From contig NC_092671.1 in NCBI RefSeq assembly GCF_964355755.1, forward strand, positions 20,426,001 to 20,490,000: 64,000 nt of DNA, written 5' to 3'. The stretch is from Antedon mediterranea. Lineage: Eukaryota > Echinodermata > Crinoidea > Comatulida > Antedonidae. Positions 12,601 to 24,600 of the stretch are shown one piece after another (the stretch's first letter is position 1; the number at the start of each line of letters is the position of its first letter). A model generated the notes under the pieces. That model made no database searches and was not told the origin of the DNA. It saw only the letters and a program-made list of their open reading frames with translations. The position numbers were made by a program, and so were the translations under genes.

Positions 12601-15600
12601 CGATAAAGTAAACAGCCACAAAAGTTAGCAGAGCTTTCGGGCAACACTAGCCCTTCATCAGTGCAAGTCTCAGATTTTCTCACTTTATCGTTTCAAATTA
12701 ATATATATATCAGACCTTGATTTATAAATATAAGAGGAGAGCTCGTAATGGCTCTCCTCAATATGTTGAGGAGAGCCATTATTTTGATTAAGTATCCGAG
12801 GCCCAGGTTGGGCCTGTGGCGAGCCGAATTTTGATAAATGACACCTCTAGATGGCCGGAAATGGTACTCTCGCACGTAAAATTCATCGTAGGTCATTGTT
12901 CTCTGAACGTAGTCTACGATGTATTGTTATGATAATTATCTACGCGTCGATCGTAGGGTGGTTCGTAGGGTTAGTAAACACCATTGTCATCACCTTTAGA
13001 AGCATGGACAATGCAAAAAAACAATGTATTGTTTGCTAATTAAAATCCTATCTAAAGATAATAGACGTCAATTTTTGTAGCCACCCTAGCTAGGCCTACG
13101 CATCGGTTATCCTAATTTGGACGGAAATCCGCCGACGAGATGACAACGGGTCCGTGGACCTCAGCTCACGCAGAGAGAGAGTCAAGGCTATCTAGTCTTG
13201 TTTCGGCGGCCTACACTATAAATTATTTAATCCTACCTTGGGTTAGCGAATTATAAAAACGACACCTAGCCTAGGACACCAACAAAATATATGCAAAATA
13301 AATATATTCCATATAAATTACTATAAAATTTAACATAAAGGCTTAAGCCTTTTAAAATGATTACGACATGCGTATAAGAAAAGGCCCGACCAGAATTTGG
13401 AGGGGAAAACATGTGAGCAGTTAAGATCAGAGAGTATTATGTTTCATGTCATGTGACACAAAATCCAGGTACACGATCTTAATTACTGTTTATCGTCGGC
13501 AGCCACCCTCTCGTACTGAGTTAAAAAAAAAACATGTGAGATGTTGCGGTAAAGCAGAGAGTATCGCGTTTCATGCCATGTGACCAAAAAAAGTAGGTCT
13601 GTATAATTAAGGTCTTCTGTCGGCAGTCTTTTTGAGCGACCGATTGAATGTTCGATACTATATTTAGAATGAATTGTTTACGATATTTTTCTTGCAACAT
13701 CAAAGATTGTAGGCGCGCCTAGCCTATCGGGGGTAGCCATAACAAAGATCGTTTGCGCGACTATAATATAGACTGTGTGTTGTATTCGGGGTTAATATTC
13801 TTATTATATATATTTTTATGACGCACTGTAACAGGTTGGGGAGCGCTATTTTAGGCGCTCCTTTGATCGTTTTCAGGAGCGCCAAGGAGCGTCAGCGCCA
13901 TGGCGCTCCTTTTAAATCAAGGTCTGATATATATATATATTAATTTGAAACGATAAAGATGAGAAAATCTGTGAGAATGAGAAAAAGTCGCCCCAACCGA
14001 GACTCGAACTCGGACCGCCTGCTTGATATGCAGTTGTCCTAACCATTAGACCACTGGGGCTTTCATGGTAGTGTTCAAACTCGATTGGATAGCGACTCTT
14101 TAACATTCTCGGCGTGGTACGGCGGAACAGCACTAGTCCTCAATTGTACGCACGCGCACCAGAGATCAAATTGATACGCCCTCAACTTTCAGTATTTTTA
14201 TACACAAAGAACATTAATTCTAAACCGCCCAGTGATATACTGAAATTTAATTAATTAATTTGAAACTATAAAGATGAGGAAATCTGTGAGAATGAGAAAA
14301 AGTCGCCCCAACCGAGACAAACACATTTTTACCTGAAGTTGAGGTAGTATAAGTAACTCTAAATCCAGTCTTTTGTACTGATCCATCTGATAAGAATGTA
14401 ATTGTTACTGCAGCACTATACGAAGTAAAAGCCTGAGGCAAGACAGTTCCGCAATAAGGACCAATAACTAGCGGTGCATACTCATCATTTCCATTGAAAA
14501 CATTAACATTGTCATGTGCGCATAAACCATCAGTGCTTTCTTCAATGTCGATGTGGGTGAAAGTTAATGTAATTCTATCTCCTGCAAAATTTTTACCAAT
14601 TATATTACAAGAATACTATCCTCTATGCAGTACTAATATGAAATATGATCATAATATGTTCTTGTGCTTTGTAACATATATAATAATTATTTTTTGCATT
14701 TAATACCTGGATTATCTGATTCAATAACCCAAGAGCAGTTCTGATTGGCATTATAATTATTAGGATAATTGGATGATTTCACAACACCATCAACTGTTGC
14801 ATCCCGTCGGCCACCACAAGCTGGAAAGGAATTTATTTTAAAGTTAATTTTTATTAAAAGAAACAAATTCGCACAAAATGTTCTTTTACGAATACACAGA
14901 AAATATTTATAGATAAAGGTTTAGCATATTCACAGATAAAAGAAAACAAAAAAACCTAGATTTAATTCGTCACTATGACGAATTATAGGTTATATGCATT
15001 GATTTTGAGTTAAATGATTTTTAAAAGATATATTAATTGATTGATTTTCTCAGAATCTTTAATTATTTATAATATATGATAGGATCTTGCTAATGCAAAT
15101 ACAATAGCCGGTATCACAATCCTATCAAAGATCCCTCTGCGTATAATGTCATAAACCACATTTGTTACATAATAAAGACATAATTTACTTTTTATCTAGA
15201 TTTCATTATAAATCATGTGTATAAAAATCTATACACTAAGAAATGAAATTGAACAAACAATATGGATAATAAAAAAATCTTATTTCGTTTCGTTTCCCAA
15301 GGTGAGACTCGATCTCCATACATAACTGACTAAAAGTTGTAAAAAGATTCCTCCGTATATTTACTATACAGTAACCACTTTGGTGCATATAGATTATTAC
15401 ATACCGCAATGAATTAAAATGTTTTACTATGATGACATCCTTAAAAAATTAAAAAAATGATGCACTGTCAAACTATATACTTTTAACTTTAATATATGAA
15501 CATTTTAAGGGAGAAAGTTAATGTTAAGTTCGTTATTTCGGCCTAAGAAAATGTCATAATTTGTTTGATTGTCGAAATTTATTTTTTTTAATTTAATATG

Positions 15601-18600
15601 CAATTACCGTACTGATGCGGGTATAAACCCACCCTCCTTGAACATGAAATCACGTCAAGTTTGGGGGGTGGGCTTATACCCGAGGATCCAAAAATGTACT
15701 GTGTATCCAATCATGGACATTCCCTCCTCTGAAACCACCATACTAGCGCCCTCACGAGGTGTACGTGTACGACGTTGTGCCTACTACACGGAAAATTAAG
15801 CTTATAGTAGAAGATAATATGCTTGTTTATGGCAGCCGATACAAAATAGGAGTTTTCCGTTTTGGCGACTTGTGATTTAAGCGTAGTGTGTGAAGCGATC
15901 TTCGACCGCGATGGAGTGTAAACAGAACAGGAACGCTAGGCCTCATATGGCCTAGCATATATTACCCTAGCATATATTATTAGCTTGGTTATGTTCAAAG
16001 GTACGTGTATGCGGTGTATGGACGTCGCCAAATGCAAAATAATGTATTACGGCACACATTGTAGATCTTTGAATTAATGGGTGGGCTTATACCCGAGTGC
16101 CTCATTTTTCATGAAAATTAGTCTAAAGTCGGGGGTGGGCTTATACCCGAGTATGACTTATACCCGCGTCAGTACGGTAATGATGACTTTATAAACTTTT
16201 GTTCTCTTAATTTTTATAATAAATCAATGAAATGAAATAAAAAATAGGTGTTCCCGAGCATTCTGATGATCTATATTAATTTTAAAATTTAGCATACTTA
16301 CACATGCGTAGCCTGTCACTGACGTGCTCGTATAACGCAATTTTAAGTTGAAAAATGAATCAAATATGATGATATTGTTAAAGAAAGGTTGTAAAACAGA
16401 AATCGGGCAAAAAGAGTACATATTAACGTTTAACACACAGTGCGTGTGCAAAAATCTGTGCACTCATGGCAATTTTTTTTGCCAAATGATGAAATATGAC
16501 CTGAAATTTATGAGTACCAAATTTTGTTTAATTGTGATAAATGCTTGTGAAGATATGATTCCAAACGTGATTTAAAAAAATAGCGCGTAATTTTTAATTG
16601 CGCACCGTGAAAACATAACCACATCGATTCCTGGCCATTAGGAATATACTCTGAAAAATTGACTTGACTTCACTAGGTGAAACTGATATTAAGATAATTG
16701 ACGGACAAAATAGGGCTAATGAAAGAATAAATAAATAAATAAACTAGAAAGCCACTCCGAGACTGCATACCTCCGCCTACTGTAAAATTCTCCTACATAA
16801 GATTTCTCCGGTAAAAAATATATATATATATATTTGTGTGTGTCTTATAGTTCGGTGGCAGGAGGGGGGGAATCACCACCCGAAAGGGGACAAATTGCCA
16901 TGCAACTTTTCTAGACTAGAATTTTCCGTAGATTACGAATATGGAAGGTAATCGATCAGGATAGGAAGCGTTTTCGAGATATAAGGGGTCAAAGTTCAAA
17001 ATTGACCAATTACAACAATGTATTTATGTATATGTATTATAACAAATTTATTGAAGCACAATTTGGTCTTTTATTACATTTTTATGATTATAAGTGTCTA
17101 TTCAATCACCTTATGAAAAAAAAATCCTTTGTGATTAAGGGTCAAATGTCAATATTGACCAATCATAGAACGTACCTATAAAACCAAAAAAAAACTAGTA
17201 TTTAATAAAAATTGGATGTTTTCTCATCCTGTTAATCAATCATACGCAATGTAAAAGAGCGAATACATCATTTCATCAGTTGACATAAGGTCAATTTCAT
17301 CAGTTGACATAAGGTCAAAGGTCAACATTTTAATACGCGTATTAGTTAACAAATAAATGCAAAGTTGTCCAAACTATGATATTGATGGTTTTACAAGTAA
17401 TCAAATTATTTGATTAGTAAAGTTATGTTATTTCATTATAATACTGTATTTAATCAAATCAGACTTCGATCAGGATAGGAAGCGAATAGGAAGAGATAAG
17501 GGTTCAAAGTTCAAAATTGACCAATTATAACAATGTATTATATACATATGTATTATAACCAATTTATTAAAGTTCAATTTGGTATTTTAATACATTTGTA
17601 TGGTTATATGTATTGTATGGTGTTATTCAGTCGCCTTATAAAACAAATACTTTGCAATTAAAGGTCAAATGTCAATATTGACCAATCACACAATTTGCAT
17701 TTAAAACCAAATAAAAACTAACATTTAAGACAAAATGTTATGTTTTATCATTCTGTTAAGACATCTATCAATCATACACAATCAAAAGAGCACATTTATC
17801 ATTACACAAGTTGACATGGGTCAAAGGTCAACATTTGAATAAATGATATACTAAATAATGCAAAGTTATTCAAACTATGAGATCAATGTTCATAATGTAA
17901 TCACGTTATTTGATCAGTGAAGTTATGGTATTTTTATATTTTTTATAGTGCGCATTATTTTAAATGTATTAATATAATACTGTAAAATAAATAATAAAAT
18001 TAATATTATGACGATTAAAATGTTATGATGTTAAAATGTTGCGCTGACCTTCAATGATTTGCCACTATACAGTTGCATTTATTAGGGCTACAATATTCGT
18101 TTTTGGAAAATAAACTACTATTCATCAGAACCAGAGAATACCAATTCGTACAGGATAGGGCATAGGCAGATCCAGGTGGCCAAACTCAATCCACAACTCA
18201 CTACACAGACAGACCACAATTTTTATATAGTTTGGCCCATACAGGAAAGCGTTTCCTGTATACAAAGGATTCTAAAATAACCTATATGGATTTGCCCGAA
18301 TGAACCCTCTAAGGACCCTTTTGGGATCTCTATGTGGTGTGCTACATAAGGCCCTGTATTAGAAATTAGTATGGGGTAAATAGTTCATAGATGAACTTTG
18401 GAATAAAACTAAATGTGCACCCTCAATCTTTAAATAACATTTATGGATTTGCCCAAATGAACCCAAGGGCCGGTCGTTCTCCATGGATGGACATTAAGCC
18501 CCATAATGGAAATATAAGGGGTGACACTGTGAGTTAATACAGATAGGCGCGGCCCATGAATTAAGCTGCCTGTGCACTCTCGACCCTTAAGAAAAATTTA

Positions 18601-21600
18601 TGGATTTGCCCAAATTAACCCAAGGGCCGGTCCTCCATGGACATTAAGCCCCATAATGGAAATATAATGGGTGACACTGTGGGTTTATATAGACAGGCAG
18701 AACCATGGATTAAAGCTGCCTGTGCACTCTCGATCCTTAAGGAACACTTATGGATTTGCTCAAATTAACCCAAGGGCTGGTCCTCCATGGATGGACATTA
18801 AGCCCCATAATGGAAATATAATGGGTGACACTGTGGGTTTATATAGACAGGCACATGGAATAAAGCTGCCTGTGCACTCTCGATCCTTAAGGAACACTTA
18901 TGGATTTACCCAAATTAACCCCCAAAGGCCGGTACATGGATGGATACCTGATTGAAATTGCTCAAAAGAAAGACATTGTGCTGTATAGTAATAGTATTAT
19001 TCCCCTTCCACACCTCTTTGAATTAAATCCGCCCTGATAGGCTCTTATGTACAGGATTTCAAGGCAATAATCACACTTGTATTTTTCAAACATTAGATTG
19101 AATAAAAATATCTATTATAAACAATTTGCCGTTAGAAATCTCTATGCCATGTCGTTATTTAGATGAGAAAAACAGGTAAAATGTTAAAATTACAGAAAAA
19201 TAGGTGTTTCAGTCACTTTTTGAAAAAAATGTTGCATTATGGCAAGAAAAACATATATATTGCGAACAATTTGACACCAAAATTGGCTCCTTACGACAAA
19301 TATTTATTAATTTATGTTTTTATAACCTTATTCAATTATGTCAAAGGTTGATAACCACACTTCCGGTCATTTTCAAGCAATATTATCTGTTATACTGAAT
19401 ATAAATGTATATCTTGGGAACAATTTGCTCCTATTTTTAATTCTCTCCGACCTGCCGTTACTTAGATATAGCAAAAAGAGGTCAAAGGTCAAAATTGCTA
19501 ACAATGGGGTTTCCAGTCAATTTTTCAAAGAAAGTTCTGTTAGAGCTAATATAAACATATACATTGTGAACAATTTGACACCAAAATTATCTCACTACGT
19601 CCAGAATTTCCAGAGATATAGCATGTTTTTATATTAGTCAATTTTGAACTTTGACCCCTTATATCTTGAAAACGCTTCCTATCCTGATCGATTACCTTCC
19701 ATATTCGTAATCTACGGAAAATTCTGGTCTAGAAAAGTTGGATGGCAATTTGTCCCCTTTCGGGTGGTGATATCCCCCCTCCTGCCACCGGACTATTAAT
19801 GCTGTTTGTGATTTAGGCTAATTTCATTACAAGCATGTGTATGCGAGTTTGGTGTAATGGTTATTTAACAAGCCTTTCAGTTAACAATAGCTTCAGTTGA
19901 CTAGCAATAGAACAGCAACGCGAAAATCAAACGAGTGAATTTGAAAAGAAATAGGTTTTTTAAACTACCGTACTCGCATCAAAAAACGTGCACATTAAAT
20001 CAAATTATGTTTTAAAATTACAAATCACAAATTATAACTCTTGCCTCTTGTTAAAAAATGAAGTTTTTTGGACAAGTAGTTCTCGAGAATATGCAATTTT
20101 AGTTTACTTGTTACTTTAAGACTGCTCGCCGGCTTTTAAAAAATTCTGACCTATCTTTTAACACTAGTAGGTCTGAAAAAGTATACTAAAAAGTGGTCCA
20201 GAATTGGGACTGTGGTCCCAAATGGTCCCAAAATTTAATGGAATGGTCCTTGACCACATATCTATCTGTCTATTCATTTTGGTAAAGATCTTGTAATTAC
20301 TTTTTGAGTAATCCTGCTAACAAACAAACTAGCCTTCGCGCTTAGCGCGATACTTGGCCAAATCAAAATTGGCCTCCTGACATTGACCCAATTTTCACCA
20401 AAAGTGTGTGTCTTATGCTGTGTGATTTAGGCTAATTTCACTACAATCATGTGTATACGAGTTTGGTGTACAGGTTATGTAACCAGCCTTTCAACGAACA
20501 ATAGCTTCAGTCGGCTAACAATAGAACAGCAACGCGAAAAACACACGGGTGAATTTGAAAAGAAATAGGTTTTGTAAACTACTCGCATCAAAAAACCTCT
20601 ATATTAAATCTAATTCAGTTTTAAAATTAAAAATCACAAATTATAACTCTTGCCTCTTGTACAAAAATGAAGTTTTTTGGACAAGTAGTTCCCGAGAAAA
20701 TGCAATTTAAGTTTACTTGTTAATTTAAGACTGCTCACCGGCTTTTGATAATTCTGTCCTATCTTTTAACACTAGCAGGTCTGAAAATAATTTTAAAAAG
20801 TGGTCCAGAATTGGGACCGTGGTCCGGATTTTAACCAAAATTGGGCAGTGTCGTCCTTGCACCAGGTGACATGTATGGTAGTAATTTGGAGTCATTCGAA
20901 TCAAAATTGTGAGCGCTAGAGTGATGACAAACAAACAAACAAACACACACAAACCGCACCAATCAACATACTTGGCCAATTTTCAATTTGGCCAAGTAAC
21001 AAACAAACAAATGAAAGCACTCAGAAACTGAGTGAAGTACTTGGCAAAATATATCCATTGACTGGGCGCATGTTGAAAGATACAATTTTTGCTTTAGGTA
21101 TTAGCTTTACATGGTTAAAATACTACTAAGGTTAATAATTTGTTTAAATAATTTTTAATACAAACAATTCCGGCATTGCAACAATGACCTTTCTAAAATC
21201 AAGATTGACCAGAATAATGGTCGAGGAGTGTCTTGAAGCTGTGCCGATTTGCGGCGCCTCTGCCTTAACCCATGTAGTAAGCTTAACAGCTTCACCAGTT
21301 GACTAATATTTTGGTCCATATCAAAGAATATGTCCATGTTAAAAAAGACAGAACGCGTGTTATTTAATATATCGTACGGAAGATAAGCTTTTGAGACATG
21401 ACCAATATATCAGTTTTCCTGAAAATCAAGGCATGTTCTGTAAGTATATGTACAGAATGAAATAAGGAAGGACACACGCTAGTACAGTACTAAAAAACTA
21501 ATTATCAACTAACAATAGTTTAATTTGAATAACAATAGAACAGCAACGCCAAAAACAAACGGGTGAATTTGAAAAGAAATAGGTTTTTTAAAACTACTCG

Positions 21601-24600
21601 TATCAATAAACCTGTACATTAAATCAAATTATGTTTTGAAAATTACAAATCACAATTTATAACTCTTGCCTCTTGTACAAAAATGATGTTTTTTGGACAA
21701 GTAGTTCTCGAGAAAATGCAATTTCAGTACACTTGTTATTTTAAAACTGCTCACCGGCTATTGAAAATTGTCTCCTATCTTTTAACACTAGCCGGTCTGA
21801 AAATAATATCATTTTTGTTATTTTCTGAAGTTATTAATAAACCAATTTTGTTGATTTTCAATAGGCATGGTCTGAAAGTATATACCTATCTACAACCAAA
21901 AATTCAGAACGATAACTTAAAAACTGTAGGCGCTATCGTGCTAACAAACAAACAAACAAACAAACACACAAACAAAGTAAATACTATACTTGGCAAAATT
22001 CTTTTTTGCCAAGTAACAAACTAGCCTTCGCGCATAGCGCGATACTTGGCCAAATCAAAATTGGCCTAATGACCTTGACCCAATTTTCACCAAAAGTGTG
22101 TGTCTTATGCTGTGTGATTTAGGCTAATTTCACTACAATCATGTGTATACGAGTTTGGTGTAAAGGTTATGTTCAACTAACAATATCTTCAGTCAACTAA
22201 CAATAGAACAGCAACGCGAAAAACACACGGGTGAATTTGAAAAGAATTAGGTTTTTAAACTATTCGCATAACAAAACCTGTATATTAAATCAACTTATGT
22301 TTTCAAATTACAAATCAAAAATTATAACTCTTGCCTCTTGTACAAAAATGAAGTTTTTTGGAGTAGTTGTTCTCGAGAAAATGCAATTTTAGTTTACTTG
22401 TTAATTTAAGACTGCTCACCAGCTTTTGATTATTCTGTCCTATCTTTTAACACTTTCAGGTCTGAAAATAATTTTTAAAAGTGGTCCAGAATTGGGACCG
22501 TGGTCCAGATTTTAACCAAAATTGGGCAGTGTCGTCCTTGCACCAGGTGACATGTATGGTAGTAATTTGGAGTCATTCGAATCAAAATTGTGAGCGCTAG
22601 AGTGATGACAAACAAACACACACACACACAAACCGCACCGATCAACATACTTGGCCAATTTTCAATTTGGCCAAGTAACAAACAAACACACACACAAACC
22701 AAACAGATCAACATACTTGGCCAATTTTCAATTTGGCCAAGTAACAAACACACAAACCAAACAGATCAACATACTTGGCCAACTTTCAATTTGGCCAAGT
22801 AAAAAACAAACAAACACACAAACCAAACAGATCAACATACTTGGCCAATTTTCAATTTGGCCAAGTACAGCTATTAATTACTGCTTCGTTCCTTCGTAGC
22901 CTACGCGTAGGACATTGTTTTATGATCGCAAACCCACAAAGTATTATTGTCTTTTGATCGCGACCCCACACGCTCCTACGAAAGGTATTGTTTTTTTATT
23001 GCGCTCCCACGCAATACCACCACCACCATGTTTTTGGATCGCGATATTACGAGAGGCTTTGTTTTGCTATGCCTCTGATGGAAGGACGTTAAATATACAC
23101 TATTGTTACCAGGTGTTTAAAGAGAACAATGTTAATATTATAACCCACCTTGGATCGACCAATTCTACCCCTACAGCTACGCCCGAGTAGGCCTGCCTAG
23201 CTACAGGCCTTTGCTAGGCTCAGAGGCTAGCGATTGTTGATATTAAATATTGATAAAATGTTTTGTTTCCATTTCGTTGTACAGTAGTTTCTCTAGAAAA
23301 TTGATTTAAATCATATTCCATGTAAAAATATCAAAATAATACTACGATTGCATATTAGCTCTAAATATGGCCCTATACGAACGAATCAGCCAACACCGCT
23401 AAAATAACATATTCGTTGAATAAAATCCAATAACCGACTGGGATAAAAAAAAACATGTGGAACATCGGTGGTCGAGACGAGCACTAGTGCCGTAGTAGGC
23501 CTAGTGAACAATTTTCTATTTTGTTAATAATCATCGTCAAACTTAAAACATAGCAATACAATATTTAATCTGTATAATATTTTTATTGCATTTATGGAAA
23601 CATTCTGACGTATTTCATATTTCATTTACTGCATCCTAGATTGGTACTTTGTACGAACCCAAAAGCGTAGGCTGCATTATTTTGTTTTAAACATTAATCA
23701 CTAAACATGGAGGTATACCTCCACGGGCTAAATAAAAATATCGGGTGTAACTACTGTATTTTCAATCATTGTTCACCGTGATTCATTGATAACAATGTTG
23801 TTTGTAACACATTACAATAGACGCAGGGCAAACAATGGCTCTTGTACGATTGCAATCAAAAAACAATGCAGTTCGTAGGATCGTGATAAAAAAACAATGC
23901 CTCGTAGCCACACATAGGCACGAAGCTGGAACGTGGGTTACGTTGCAGTAATTTTTAGCAGTAGCTTTACTGTATATTGTTAACATTAACTCAAACTTGA
24001 GACCCATCGTTGTAATCACATTCCAAAAATTGCAAACAAGAATCAGTAGATTCTTAGATAAGTAAGGAGCCTTCACAATGGTGATTTTATATGAACTAGA
24101 GAAAGTGTATGTTAGAATTGAAATTTCATAAGATTAACTAATATTGGTAATTGTACACAAACCTGTGTCAAAATTTGCTTCAAATCCAGTGCTTGATACA
24201 CTGTTATCACTCAATATTCGGATGAACATGTGATTGGATGTTGAATAATAAACATCAGGTAAATCAGATCCACAAAGCTTGGCTATTAAAACAGCAGTAT
24301 CATCTATTCCATCAAACAACTAAAAAACAAGTAATGACAAGTAATGAATGAACCTAACGTTGAAATCTCATTTTGAAATCATAAATTTAATTCTTAATCA
24401 ACAATTAAAATTGAGTGTGTACATCCTTCCATTTCAATAAATTAGGCCTAATTTAAACCTTTAAAAAAATTAAATATAAAATAAAAAAATCAATTGTCTA
24501 CCTCCAAGTAATCATGCTGGCAATCATCGACATTTTCAATATCAAATGCCAGGAAAGTTAATTGAACACGGTGGTCATCAGCTACATTTATCAGCCATGT

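Larger units (their letters stand above)
16741..20330. mobile_element. Fold-back-family arm interrupted by Harbinger-like element
   Basis: 16741-16847 and 19799-20330 together equal the right arm of the 10422-11846 element (AACTAGAAAGCC... to ...ATCCTGCTAACAAACAAAC), split by the insertion at 16848-19795. Confidence 0.8.

Noticed and set aside
18671-18955. 94-residue plus-strand frame with internal repeats
   Set aside because: It is a direct translation of the 150-bp tandem repeat in a transposon.
22612-22867. CRISPR-like regular array
   Set aside because: Units are tandem without unique spacers and the genome is an animal's.
22475-22899. Repetitive frames on both strands ([10 protein letters not shown] and LGQFSIWPS)
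   Set aside because: Both are readings of the four-unit hairpin array, not proteins.
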